Virus record (IMG/VR): IMGVR_UViG_3300042520_000475
Coordinates: 1-22,847 of that record
Source of the DNA: a virus
Direction: 5' to 3' (one strand)
DNA length: 22,847 nt
Shown: positions 6,092 to 14,689 of the stretch, piece after piece
Position numbering within the stretch: position 1 is the stretch's first letter
How the letters are laid out: every line of letters starts with the position of its first letter
Position numbers and translations under genes: made by a program
Notes under the pieces: generated by a model
What the model saw: the letters and a program-made list of their open reading frames with translations, nothing else
What the model was told of the DNA's origin: nothing
The model's database searches: none

Positions 6092-6885
6092 TGGGCGTGC
6101 TGCAGAACGCGCGCCGGGAGTTCGTGGCAGGCGTCCGCGTCTTTGGCGCGACGGCGCTGAATAGCGCCTACCCGCAAGAGACGGTCGCGAACTATCACCC
6201 GACCGGCGCGGCCCGCAATCTGACGGCCGGCGAGGGTATCTCCGACGACAAGGCGGGCGTGCCTGACGGCGCGCGGCATCCGGTCGCGTGGATCATGCCG
6301 CAGAAGCCCGGCCGGATCGCGGCGCGCAATGAGGCGCTGCCGACGCTCACGACGACAGGCGCGATCGCCGCGGGCCGGAACATCGTGGGCGAGGCGACGC
6401 CGGCGCTGACGGCGACCGGCACGGGCCAGCTCGTCGTGTCGGGCGTGGGGTCGGCGACGCTGGCAATCACGACGACAGGGTCGATCGTCGCCGCGCTGGC
6501 GGCGGAAGGCTCCGCGTCGCCGTCGATCTCGACGACAGGCGCCGTCGTGGCGACGGGCCATATGTCCGGGTCGACGAGCATGTCGATCTCGCCGTCGCTC
6601 ACGCGCTACGCGGTCGGGCACCTCGAGGGCAGCGTCGACATCGGCGCGGTGGCGCTGGGCGCCGACACGTTCTCGGCGTACCTGCTCGACGAGACGGATA
6701 TTGAAACAGGGCTGACGCTGCGGCAGGCGCTGCGCGTCGTGACGGCGGCGGTGGCCGGCAAGGTGTCGGGTGCGGAGACGACGACGATCACGTTCCGCAA
6801 CGCGCAGGCCGACAGCAAGGACCGGATCGTGGCGACGGTGGACGCCAACGGCAATCGTACGGCGGTGACGCTCGATGTTTCCTAA
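6091..6885 (+). CDS. Repeat-containing structural protein with conserved C-terminal phage domain
   Basis: This 264-residue protein starts within a TGATG overlap, with GGAGG at 6079-6083. Residues 1-80 form a unique N-terminal part. Residues 81-180 are five consecutive 20-residue repeats with the core 'a.p.lTTTGai.a....G', each unit ending in Gly. Residues about 190-264 hold a conserved phage domain: DIETGLTLRQALRVV, then AAVAGKVSGAETTTITFR, then DRIVATVDANGNRTAVTLD. I have seen this C-terminal domain in many tailed phages just upstream of a tiny 'FPKsYF' protein, which is also the case here. The domain is usually annotated hypothetical or tail-related. The repeats look like a beta solenoid or a stalk. 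A virion role is likely but unproven. Confidence 0.75.
   Translation: MGVLQNARREFVAGVRVFGATALNSAYPQETVANYHPTGAARNLTAGEGISDDKAGVPDGARHPVAWIMPQKPGRIAARNEALPTLTTTGAIAAGRNIVGEATPALTATGTGQLVVSGVGSATLAITTTGSIVAALAAEGSASPSISTTGAVVATGHMSGSTSMSISPSLTRYAVGHLEGSVDIGAVALGADTFSAYLLDETDIETGLTLRQALRVVTAAVAGKVSGAETTTITFRNAQADSKDRIVATVDANGNRTAVTLDVS
6331..6630 (+). repeat. Five 60-bp coding repeats (20-residue protein repeat)
   Basis: Five in-frame units of exactly 60 bp cover residues 81-180 of the protein encoded at 6091-6885. Units 1 to 4 share PTLTTTGAI-like, PALTATGTG, LAITTTGSI and PSISTTGAV cores and each ends in Gly; unit 5 is the most diverged. At DNA level, variants of ACGACGACAGG recur near each TTG core. 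The conserved period with divergent sequence suggests selection on a protein repeat rather than recent slippage. Confidence 0.8.
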
Positions 6886-7006
6886 GTCCTATTTTGGCGC
6901 CGCTTACTTCGTCGGCACCTACTGGCCGCCGGCGACAGGTGTGTCTGTCATCGTGGTATCGTCCCCGATGCCGTTCCCGCTCGGCCGGCGCCGGGCACGG
7001 AGGTAG
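6875..7006 (+). CDS. 43-residue 'MFPKSYF' microprotein
   Basis: A short ORF starts inside the 3' end of the preceding gene (11-base overlap) and stops two bases before the gp11-like start. It reads MFPKSYFGAAYFVGTYW, then PPATGVSV, and ends in a basic tail (RRRARR). Tiny proteins beginning 'MFPKTYFpasYFapsYF' occur in many tailed phages directly after a gene with the 'LRQALR...GKVSGA' domain, the same arrangement as here. Their function is not known to me. The aromatic Y/F-G/P repeat suggests a structural peptide that packs onto a virion protein. The ribosome site is weak, so expression probably depends on translation of the upstream gene. Confidence 0.68.
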   Translation: MFPKSYFGAAYFVGTYWPPATGVSVIVVSSPMPFPLGRRRARR

Positions 7007-7008
7007 TC

Positions 7009-7593
7009 ATGGCCTCCAACGTCCAGATCGCCAACCGCGCCCTCGCGAAACTCGGCGACAAGACCATCGTGTCGCTGACGGAGAACTCGAACCAGGCCCG
7101 CGCGCTCAACGAGTGCTTCGTGCTGGTGCGGCAGGGCGAACTGCGCCGCCATCCGTGGCACTTCGCCAAGAAGCGCGCACAGCTCGCGGCTGACGCGACC
7201 GCGCCCCTGTTCGACTTCGCCTACAAGTTTGCCCTCCCGGCCGACTGCCTGCGGATCCTCATGCCGCAGGAGCGCAGCGAGAGCGTCCAGTACGACAACC
7301 GCGTCGACTGGAAGGTCGAGGGCCGCTTCATCCTGAGCGATCAGGCCGGCCCGCTGTCGATCACCTATCTGGCCGACATCACGGACCCCAACGAGTTCGA
7401 CGCGGCGTTCATCGACGTGTTCGCCTCGCGGCTGGCCGTCGAGGTCGCGCACCGCCTCACGGGCTCCACCGAGAAGCGCAAGATGGCGCACGAAGAATAC
7501 AAGGCCGCGCTGCTCGAGGCCCGCCGCGCCAACGCCTTCGAGCAGTTCTCCGTCGAGCGTGCGATCGACGACTGGGAAATCGCGCGGCTCTGA
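7009..7593 (+). CDS. Tail tubular protein A (T7 gp11-like)
   Basis: This 194-residue protein matches the T7 gp11 family, the gatekeeper ring that joins the portal to the tail nozzle. It begins NVQIANRALAKLGDKTIVSL, the standard start of this family, with the family block RRHPWHFAKKRAQL (46-59) and a C-terminal helical region that includes EEYKAALLEARRANAFEQ. The length is normal for the family. GGAGG lies just before the ATG. The stop overlaps the start of the nozzle gene (TGATG), so the two tail proteins are translationally coupled, as expected for partners needed in fixed ratio. It begins the block that follows T7 gene order. Confidence 0.93.
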   Translation: MASNVQIANRALAKLGDKTIVSLTENSNQARALNECFVLVRQGELRRHPWHFAKKRAQLAADATAPLFDFAYKFALPADCLRILMPQERSESVQYDNRVDWKVEGRFILSDQAGPLSITYLADITDPNEFDAAFIDVFASRLAVEVAHRLTGSTEKRKMAHEEYKAALLEARRANAFEQFSVERAIDDWEIARL

Positions 7594-9908
7594 TGCCGAC
7601 GTTCACCCCCATCTTCGCGTCGCTCAATGCCGGGGAGTTCTCGCCCCTGCTGGCGGGGCGCGTCGACTACCAGAAGTACCCGAAGGGCTTGAAGCTCTGC
7701 CAGAACTTCATCCCGCTGGTGCAGGGCCCGCTGACCCGCCGGCCCGGCACCTACTACGTCGCCGAGGTCAAGGACTCGACGGAGCGGACGGCGCTGGTGC
7801 GTTTCGAGTTTTCGACGACGCAGGCGTACATCATCGAGTTCGGCGACCTCTACATGCGCTTCTACCGCAACGAGGCGCAGATCACGGCGACGGCGCAGAA
7901 CATTACCGGCATCACGCAGGCCAACCCCGGCGTCGTGACGTATTCTGGCTCCGACACCTACGCCAACGGCGATCAGGTTTTCATCTCGGGCGTCGCCGGC
8001 ATGACGCAGGTGAACGGCCGCGTGTTCACCGTCGCCAACGTCAACACCGGGTCCAACACCTTCGAGCTCTCGGGCGTCAACACGTCGTCGTACACGGCCT
8101 ATTCCTCGGGCGGCACGGTCGCCGAGGTTTACGAGGTGGCGACCCCGTACACGCTGGCCGACCTGTTCGACAGCAACGGCGCCCTGCGCCTCAAGTTCGC
8201 CCAGTCGGCCGACGTTCTCTATGTGGCGCACCCGTCCTATGCGCCGCGGAAGATCACGCGCACGGGCCATACGTCGTGGACGATCTCGACGATCAGCTTC
8301 ACCGACGGGCCGTACCTGCCGACCAACACGACGACCACGACCTTTGGCCTGTCCGCCGCCTCGGGCGCCGGCATCACGCTCACGGCGTCCTCGACGACGG
8401 GCGTGAACGGAGGTGCGGGCTTCCAGACGACGGACGTGGGCCGCATCGTCCGCATCAAGCACTCGAACCTCTGGGGCTGGGGCGTCATCACGGCGCGGGC
8501 CTCGACGACGAGCGTGACGATCACGGCCAACCGGACGTTCGGTGCGACGACGGCGACGGTCGACTGGCGCCTCGGCGTCTGGTCCGACTACACCGGCTAC
8601 CCGGCGGCGGTGTCGTTCTACGGCGACCGCCTCTATTGGGGCGGGGCCACCAGCTTCCCGCAGCGCATCGACGGCTCGGTCGTCGGTGACTACGAGAACA
8701 TGGAGCCGACCAGCTTCGCCACGGGGTCGACGACGGACAACACCGTCATCGCCGACGACGATGCGCTGGCGGCTACGCTCAACGCCAACGACGTGAACGT
8801 CATCAAGGCCATCGGCGAGGACGAGCAGGGGCTCATCGTGTTCACGGTCGGCGGCGAATGGATCGTGCGCCCGTCGAACCAGAACGAAGCCCTGACGCCG
8901 ACGAACATCCGGGCCACGCGCTCGACGGCGTGGGGCACGTCGGAGCCGCAGCCCGTCCGCGTCGGCAAGCCCCACATCTTCGTCCAGCGCGCGGGCCGTA
9001 AGGTGCGCGAGCTTGCCTACGTATTCGCGGACGACGGCTTCAAGTCGCCCGACCTCACCATTGCGTCCGAGCACATCACGGCCGGCGGCGTCGTCGCCAT
9101 CGCGTATCAGGCCCAGCCACAGACGATCGTGTGGTTCGTGCGCGCCGACGGCGTTCTTCTCGGCATGACCTACGACCGCGAGCAGGAGGCGATTGCTTGG
9201 CACAAGCATGTCTTGGGTGGATCGTTCGGAAGCGGGAGTGCCGTCGTCGAGAGTATCGCGGTCATCCCGAACTCGGCGGGCACCGCGGACCAGCTCTGGA
9301 TGATCGTGAAGCGGACTGTCAACGGCGCGACGAAGCGGTACGTCGAGTACATGACGCCGATCTGGGACGAGACGATCGACCCGGAGGACGCGCACTTCGT
9401 TGATTCCGGGCTGCGGTACAGCGGCTCGGCGACCGGCTCGTTCACCGGCCTCTGGCACCTCGAGGCGCAGACCGTGACCATCCTGGCCGATGGCTCCGAA
9501 GTCCCGACGCGCACCGTCGCCAGCGGCGCCATCACCCTCGCCAACAGCGAGACGGCCGAGACCGCCATCGTCGGCCTCGGCTACCAGTCGAACATGCAGA
9601 CGGAACGCCTCGAGGCGCAGATCGGCGGCGGGACGATCCAAGGCAAAAAGAAGAAGCTGACGGAAGTGACCGTCCGCTTCTGGCAGACGCTTGGCGGCCA
9701 AGCCGGTCCCAATTCCGGCGACCTCGATCCGATCGTGTTCAACACGTCGTCGGACCCGATGGACTCGGCGCCTCCGCTCGTCGACGACGACATGGACGTG
9801 TCGTGGGCCGGCGGCTACGAAACCGAGGGCCGCATCTACATCCGGCAGGAACAGCCGTACCCGATGACGATCCTCGCGATCATCCCCGAGATGTGGGTGG
9901 ACGCATGA
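7593..9908 (+). CDS. Tail tubular protein B / nozzle (T7 gp12-like)
   Basis: This 771-residue protein is the likely tail nozzle, which binds the gp11-like ring and the fibres and forms the DNA exit channel. The N-terminus shows the family motif LNAGEFSPLLAGRVDYQKYP (11-30), then NFIPLVQGPLTRRPGTYYV, then FEFSTTQAYIIEFGDLYMRF. An inserted beta domain at about 103-176 (DTYANGDQVFISGVAGMTQV) resembles the segment that automatic annotation calls an E1 FCCH-like domain in many phage nozzle proteins. Later blocks include WSDYTGYPAAVSFYGDRLYW. The C-terminal part has a second beta domain and ends IPEMWVDA. The start overlaps the gp11-like stop, and the stop overlaps the next start (ATGA). Confidence 0.92.
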   Translation: MPTFTPIFASLNAGEFSPLLAGRVDYQKYPKGLKLCQNFIPLVQGPLTRRPGTYYVAEVKDSTERTALVRFEFSTTQAYIIEFGDLYMRFYRNEAQITATAQNITGITQANPGVVTYSGSDTYANGDQVFISGVAGMTQVNGRVFTVANVNTGSNTFELSGVNTSSYTAYSSGGTVAEVYEVATPYTLADLFDSNGALRLKFAQSADVLYVAHPSYAPRKITRTGHTSWTISTISFTDGPYLPTNTTTTTFGLSAASGAGITLTASSTTGVNGGAGFQTTDVGRIVRIKHSNLWGWGVITARASTTSVTITANRTFGATTATVDWRLGVWSDYTGYPAAVSFYGDRLYWGGATSFPQRIDGSVVGDYENMEPTSFATGSTTDNTVIADDDALAATLNANDVNVIKAIGEDEQGLIVFTVGGEWIVRPSNQNEALTPTNIRATRSTAWGTSEPQPVRVGKPHIFVQRAGRKVRELAYVFADDGFKSPDLTIASEHITAGGVVAIAYQAQPQTIVWFVRADGVLLGMTYDREQEAIAWHKHVLGGSFGSGSAVVESIAVIPNSAGTADQLWMIVKRTVNGATKRYVEYMTPIWDETIDPEDAHFVDSGLRYSGSATGSFTGLWHLEAQTVTILADGSEVPTRTVASGAITLANSETAETAIVGLGYQSNMQTERLEAQIGGGTIQGKKKKLTEVTVRFWQTLGGQAGPNSGDLDPIVFNTSSDPMDSAPPLVDDDMDVSWAGGYETEGRIYIRQEQPYPMTILAIIPEMWVDA

Positions 9909-10336
9909 TCGCCGTCGTGCCGTACAAACCCGAGCACCTGACCTCGATGGTCCTCCAGCCCGATCAGGCTTATCTCCGCGCGTTCATCACCCCGGAGGTG
10001 GCATCGGCAGTCGCGGCGCATGAGGCTTTTTCAGCCCTCGACGAGGACGGCGACGTGCTCGGCTCGGCCGGCGTCATCAAACTCTGGGAAGGTCGCGGCA
10101 TGGCGTGGGCGTACCTGTCGGTCAACGCCCGGAACTACATGCTGCCGATCACGAAGGCCGTGCGCCGGTTCTTGGCGATCTGCCCCCTGCGGCGCGTCGA
10201 AATGACGGTCGACGCCGAGTTCGCCGAGGGTCATCGTTGGGCCAACATGTTGGGATTTAAGCTAGAGTGCGGTAGGATGCGCGCGTACCGGCCCGACGGC
10301 GGCGCTTGTTCTCTTTACGCGATGGTGCGGCAATGA
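9905..10336 (+). CDS. T7 gp13-like protein with GNAT-type fold
   Basis: This 143-residue protein lies exactly where T7 gene 13 lies and fits the gp13 / DUF2833 family, which is needed for proper internal core assembly in T7 and has an acetyltransferase-like (GNAT) fold. Visible blocks are GSAGVIKLWEGRGMAWAYLS (53-72), the helix ITKAVRRFLAI (82-92), and EMTVDAEFAEGHRWANMLGF (99-118), a typical GNAT beta-strand/helix end, followed by RMRAYRPDG. The acetyl-CoA motif (R/Q-x-x-G-x-G/A) is not clear, so catalysis is doubtful. It overlaps the previous stop and the next start by ATGA, so it is embedded in a coupled series. Confidence 0.82.
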   Translation: MIAVVPYKPEHLTSMVLQPDQAYLRAFITPEVASAVAAHEAFSALDEDGDVLGSAGVIKLWEGRGMAWAYLSVNARNYMLPITKAVRRFLAICPLRRVEMTVDAEFAEGHRWANMLGFKLECGRMRAYRPDGGACSLYAMVRQ

Positions 10337-10890
10337 CCGGCGTTGAACTTTTCGCACTTCCGGCGGCCCTCGGCGGCAGCAGCGTCACCCTCGGGACGGC
10401 GCTGGGCCTCGCCGGCACGGCGTTCCAAGCGATCGGCGCCATCCAGTCGGGCAACGCCGCGAAGGCCGCTGGCGACTACAATGCTTCGCTCTACGAGCGC
10501 AACGCGCAAATCGCTGCCCAGAACGCGCAGGCCCAAGAGGACCGGCAGCGTCGGCTTTCCGCCATGCGCGCCGGCGCCAGCCGGGCGGCGGTCGGCGGGA
10601 GCGGCGTGTCGCTCGCGGGCTCGCCCCTCGACATTCTGGAATCCAACGCCGCGCAGGAAGAACTGGACGCGCTGATGATCCGGTGGAACGGCGCGAACGA
10701 GGTTACGAACCTGCGGGCCAGCGGCGCCCTCGCTGCCGCGCAGGGCCGTAACGCCCAGCGTGCCGGGTACATGTCGGCGGGCTCGGCCATCCTCCTTGGC
10801 GGCGCGAAGGCTTACGACAGCCTCTCGCCCGCGCCGGCGCCAAAGGTGCCGTACGGCAACTACGGCCGCACGGGCGGGGGTCCGCGCTGA
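10333..10890 (+). CDS. Internal virion protein (T7 gp14-like)
   Basis: This 185-residue protein fits the gp14 family, an internal core protein ejected first and found in the host outer membrane. It has an N-terminal hydrophobic helix (about 18-39, TLGTALGLAGTAFQAIGAI), a charged helical middle (YERNAQIAAQNAQAQEDRQ), the family motif AAVGGSGVSLAGSPLDILES (85-104) followed by QEELDALMIRWNGANEVTNL, and a small hydrophobic stretch at about 146-158. The length is close to that of T7 gp14. The start lies within an ATGA overlap and the stop shares a base with the next start (TGATG), so the gp13-gp14-gp15 order and coupling are kept. Confidence 0.87.
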   Translation: MTGVELFALPAALGGSSVTLGTALGLAGTAFQAIGAIQSGNAAKAAGDYNASLYERNAQIAAQNAQAQEDRQRRLSAMRAGASRAAVGGSGVSLAGSPLDILESNAAQEELDALMIRWNGANEVTNLRASGALAAAQGRNAQRAGYMSAGSAILLGGAKAYDSLSPAPAPKVPYGNYGRTGGGPR

Positions 10891-12986
10891 TGCCGAAGAT
10901 CCAGCAATACACCGCGCAGGTAAACCCGGGCGGGGCCGGCGGCTCGCTGGCGTCGCCTGGCGCGTTCGGCACGGGCGCCAACGCCGGCGATGCGTTCTCC
11001 AAGGTCGGCGCGTTCATCGAGCAGAAGCAGGAGCGCGACCAGTTCTTCCAGATGCAGAAGGACATGGCGCAGGTCCGCGGCGATTGGACCCAGCGCCTCG
11101 GCGAGCTCGAAGCCAACGCGGCCCCCGGCGCCCCCGACTTCACGAAGAACCTCGTCACCGAGTACGACGCGGCGATGGAGAAGATGCGCGCGGAACGTCC
11201 GCTGCCGCGCAACCTCGCCGACCGCCTCGAACTGGAACAACTGCAGACGCGCAACGCGCTGCTCTCGCGCGCGACAGCGTTCGAGGCGCAGGCCAAGGCG
11301 CAGAAGCGGCGCACGGACGCGCTGGGCTACCAGTCGCAGGCATCGCGGAACGTGTTCCTCGATCCCGGCATGTTCTCCGTCGAGATGGAACGCCTGCCCG
11401 GTGCGCTCGAGGCCCTTGGCCTGTCGGGCAATGCGCTGGAGGCTTTCAAGCAGGGTGCCGCCGCCGATCTCGCCGAGAACGCGGTAAAGGGCCTGATCGA
11501 CCGCGGGCGGCTCGACCTCGCGCGCGAAGCCATCAAGGCTGGCCCCATCGCCGAGCAGATCAGCGGCGACAAGGCGGCCGTGTTCAGCAAGGCCATCGAC
11601 GACGAAGAACAGAAGCGCGCCGCCGAAGCCGCTCGCGCCCGCCGCGAAGCCACCGCAGCGGCGCTCGACACGGTGCGCCTTGGCTTCGCCGACACCCTTG
11701 CGTCGATCGAACGGACGGGCAAAGACCCCGGCCTCCTCGACCCGCAGACGATCCGCACCGCGTATGCCGACAATCCGGGGCAGGCCGAGCGGCTGCTGGG
11801 CCAGATCAGCAACGCGAAGTCGTTCTACACCGTGCGCCAGAACGTGGCTCTCACGTCGCCGGAAGAAGACCAGCGCGTCCTCAACGACCTCGCGGCCAAG
11901 GTCGGCGGCGTCAACGCGGCGCAGACGGGCGCGCAGTTGGACCAGTACATCCAGGCGATCACGGCGAAGAAGCGGGCTCTGGCCGACGACAGCTTCGGCT
12001 ACGTCGTCAACTCGTCGCCGCGCCTCCAGCAGATGTTGGCCGAGGGCTCGCAGGATCCGCAGAAGTTCCGCGCTGCGATCTCTTACGCCGACCAGCTCCA
12101 AGCGAACCTCGGCGTCCAGCCGTGGGCGCGGACCTACCTCGGCACGCAGGCCGCATCCGGCATGGTCGCGTCGATCAACGCGGCGACGCCCGAGAAGGCG
12201 GCCGACGAGATCGAGAACATGGCGAAGCGGTACGGCGACCTGTGGCCGAACGTCGTCAACGAACTGGCGGGCAAGGGCCTCAACCCGGCCTATACGACGG
12301 TCGCGCGCCTGACGCAGCCGACGGATGCGAGCATCCGCACGGATCTTGTCTCGGCTCTCAATGCCGGCCCGCAGACCCTCAGGGACAATCTCGCCGTCGG
12401 TACGGATGCCAAGGATATCTCTGAGGGCGTGCGTTCCCGGTATGCCGACTTCGCCTCGACCCTGCGCGCCGACGGTGCGGCGGGCCAGAAGCTCTTGGCG
12501 AACGAAATCACCAGCGCCGAGATGCTGGCGATGCTGTACCGCCAGCGCGGCGATTCGGTGTCGACGGCCGTTCGCAAGGCGACCGACGCCCTCGTCAACA
12601 ACCGCTACGACTTCGAGGGCACGTTCCGTGCGCCGAAGGGTGTTGGCAGTCAGGCCGCCCGTGCGGCCGAGATGACGCTGGGCAACCTCACCGCCGAGCA
12701 GTTCGCGCCCGTCGCGGGCGGCGACCCCAACCTCTCGGAGACGTATCGCCGGGCGGCAGCCCTCGACTACGCGCGCCGAGGGACTTGGGCGAACACGCCG
12801 AACGGTGACGGCATCGAACTCCTGTTCCCGAACGGCTCGCCGGTCGTGCTGGAGAACGGCCAGCGCGTGCGCCTGATGTTCAACGCCCTGCCGCAGAACC
12901 CGACGACGCAGACCGACGCGGACCAACGCCGCCGCGAACGGATGATCCGCGAAGAGAACGAGCTTCGGCGCGCGGGGCCGCAGTGA
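10890..12986 (+). CDS. Internal virion / ejection protein (T7 gp15-like)
   Basis: This 698-residue protein is the likely gp15 counterpart, which with gp16 forms the channel across the periplasm during DNA ejection. It is nearly all alpha-helical, with Ala/Gln/Glu-rich runs and a coiled-coil stretch near residue 235-260 (DDEEQKRAAEAARARREATA). The start, MPKIQQYTAQVNPGG, is of a type common to gp15-like proteins ('Pk...y..qv...g'). No TM segment is obvious. The C-terminus is charged and ends RRAGPQ. The length is similar to T7 gp15. It starts within a TGATG overlap and its stop overlaps the next gene (GTGA). The call rests on gene order, size and composition, since this family is poorly conserved in sequence. 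Confidence 0.82.
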   Translation: MPKIQQYTAQVNPGGAGGSLASPGAFGTGANAGDAFSKVGAFIEQKQERDQFFQMQKDMAQVRGDWTQRLGELEANAAPGAPDFTKNLVTEYDAAMEKMRAERPLPRNLADRLELEQLQTRNALLSRATAFEAQAKAQKRRTDALGYQSQASRNVFLDPGMFSVEMERLPGALEALGLSGNALEAFKQGAAADLAENAVKGLIDRGRLDLAREAIKAGPIAEQISGDKAAVFSKAIDDEEQKRAAEAARARREATAAALDTVRLGFADTLASIERTGKDPGLLDPQTIRTAYADNPGQAERLLGQISNAKSFYTVRQNVALTSPEEDQRVLNDLAAKVGGVNAAQTGAQLDQYIQAITAKKRALADDSFGYVVNSSPRLQQMLAEGSQDPQKFRAAISYADQLQANLGVQPWARTYLGTQAASGMVASINAATPEKAADEIENMAKRYGDLWPNVVNELAGKGLNPAYTTVARLTQPTDASIRTDLVSALNAGPQTLRDNLAVGTDAKDISEGVRSRYADFASTLRADGAAGQKLLANEITSAEMLAMLYRQRGDSVSTAVRKATDALVNNRYDFEGTFRAPKGVGSQAARAAEMTLGNLTAEQFAPVAGGDPNLSETYRRAAALDYARRGTWANTPNGDGIELLFPNGSPVVLENGQRVRLMFNALPQNPTTQTDADQRRRERMIREENELRRAGPQ

Positions 12987-14686
12987 GCGACTTCCTTCTT
13001 CCCGAGCGCCCCGTAAACGAGCGGGCCACCGCCGTCGGCCTTGAGGGCATGGACGCGACGTTCGGCCAGGGCTTCGGCGCGGCGTTCGACGAGAACATGG
13101 TCCGCAACCCGTTCCCCAGCCTCTCGCGGATGGCGGACCGGCTCCAGTATTACCCCTCGACCGACGAGTTCGGGAACGAAACGCCCGCGCGCACGCCGTC
13201 GAAGATGCTGACGCCCGACGAGGCGAACGCCAAGTACGGCGTCCCGGGCAAGCTCAAGTTCGACGCAGACACGCCGGAACCGATCGCCGAGGAACTGCGC
13301 GCCCTCAAGGTCAAGGAACTGGAGCGCCAGGAGACGATGCGCCGCGCCCAGTCGGGCCTCGGCACGCAGCTTACGGCGGGCCTCGTCGCTTCGATCCTCG
13401 ACCCCCTCAATGTCGGGCTGGCCTTTATTCCCGTCGTCGGGCAGGCCCGCTTCGCCGCGATGGCGGCCACGCGCATCGGCGTGCCCGGTGCGCGCATCGC
13501 CACGGGGGCCATCGAGGGTGCGGCAGGCGCCGCTCTGCTCGAACCGTTGGTGCTGGCGGCAGCGCAGCAGGAGCAAGCCGACTACGACATCATGGACAGC
13601 CTCGCCAACGTCGCCTTCGGCGGCGTCCTTGGCGCTGGCCTCCACCTTGCCGGCGGTGCCGTCGGCGACCGGCTCGCAGCGCGCAACGGCGCGTCGTCGT
13701 TCCAGCGTGCGGTTGACGATCTTCCCCGCGCCGACCAAGAAGCCCTTGCCCGCGCGGCCATCGCGCAGTTCGTCGAGGGGCGGCCTGTTGACGTGGGGCC
13801 GATCTTCGACACAATCCAGACGAGCCGCCGGTCGCAGCTTCTTTCCAGCACGTCGGCCCGCGCGTTCGATCCGGGCGGGGCGCCCGAGATCCGCTTGGCG
13901 CTAGAGACCCCGGAGGCCCGCGATTTCCTCGACCGCATCGCTCCGGACCTCTCTGCCCAAGTCGACGAGTTGAAGCAGCGCGCGGCGGCGTACCGGGCCC
14001 TACTCGACGAGATGGGCGACAACCGCCTGCAGACGGCAACGGCGCGGTTCGACGAGCAGATCACCGAGCTCCAAGCCGAGATGATGACGGCCGACAAGAA
14101 GCGCGCGAAGGAGATCGCCGCCGAACTGTCCGACCTCTACGATCGCCGTGCCAAGGCCAAGGACGAAGCCGCTACGGCGCCCGGCGACCTTCCGGCGATG
14201 ACCGAAGTGCGGCAGCAGCTCGTCAAGACCGACGAGGCCCTGCGCGACCTGTCCATCCGGCTCTCGGAAGCGACGGCCAAGGCCAAACGCAAGGCGGCCA
14301 ACGCCCGCGCGCAGGCCGACGCGCTGATGGAAAAGCTGCGCCCGACGCTGGAAAGCGGCCGGATGACGGATGCCGCGACGTTCCCGCTCGACCGCGCCCC
14401 CGACACGGCGAACGCGGCTGAACGCATCCGCGCCGAGCCCACGCGCTACACCGACCCCGAGGACGCAGCGGCGGCCGACACCACGACCCGCCGCGTCGAT
14501 GCCTCGCGCACCGCCGGCGGCACGGTCGCCGACGATCTCAAGGCGGCCGAGGAAGAACTAGCGTACCTCGACACGCTGACGCCGGAAGACCGCGACCGCA
14601 TGGCGACGACGCCCGCCGAGAAGGAAGCGAACACCTACGCCAAGGCGTGGCGCGAGGCTGCGGCCTGCGCCGTGCGGAAGGGTTGA
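12983..14686 (+). CDS. Internal ejection protein, gp16-like part 1 (no transglycosylase motif)
   Basis: This 567-residue protein starts at GTG 12983, overlapping the previous stop (GTGA). Residues about 128-225 form a hydrophobic, Gly/Ala-rich region with SILDPLNVGLAFIPVVGQAR (137-156), GAIEGAAGAALLEPLVLAAA (175-194) and NVAFGGVLGAGLHLAGGAVG (209-228). Very similar blocks occur inside the giant gp16-like ejection proteins of other podophages, downstream of their lytic transglycosylase domain. The C-terminal half is charged coiled coil (for example DEQITELQAEMMTADKKRAK). I see no transglycosylase motif at the N-terminus, so this appears to be only the membrane-active section of a gp16-type protein. 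The next gene probably supplies the remainder. Confidence 0.78.
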   Translation: MSDFLLPERPVNERATAVGLEGMDATFGQGFGAAFDENMVRNPFPSLSRMADRLQYYPSTDEFGNETPARTPSKMLTPDEANAKYGVPGKLKFDADTPEPIAEELRALKVKELERQETMRRAQSGLGTQLTAGLVASILDPLNVGLAFIPVVGQARFAAMAATRIGVPGARIATGAIEGAAGAALLEPLVLAAAQQEQADYDIMDSLANVAFGGVLGAGLHLAGGAVGDRLAARNGASSFQRAVDDLPRADQEALARAAIAQFVEGRPVDVGPIFDTIQTSRRSQLLSSTSARAFDPGGAPEIRLALETPEARDFLDRIAPDLSAQVDELKQRAAAYRALLDEMGDNRLQTATARFDEQITELQAEMMTADKKRAKEIAAELSDLYDRRAKAKDEAATAPGDLPAMTEVRQQLVKTDEALRDLSIRLSEATAKAKRKAANARAQADALMEKLRPTLESGRMTDAATFPLDRAPDTANAAERIRAEPTRYTDPEDAAAADTTTRRVDASRTAGGTVADDLKAAEEELAYLDTLTPEDRDRMATTPAEKEANTYAKAWREAAACAVRKG

Positions 14687-14689
14687 GAC

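Noticed and set aside
7365-9701. A 778-codon open frame on the minus strand opposite the nozzle gene
   Set aside because: It lies entirely antisense to a well-supported gp12-like gene. Its translation is Arg/Asp/Val/Gly-rich low complexity, typical of shadow frames in GC-rich DNA, with no domain motif.
10860-12926. A 688-codon open frame on the minus strand opposite the gp15-like gene
   Set aside because: Same reason: antisense shadow with biased composition, no recognisable motif and no ribosome site logic, while the plus strand has a coupled gene.
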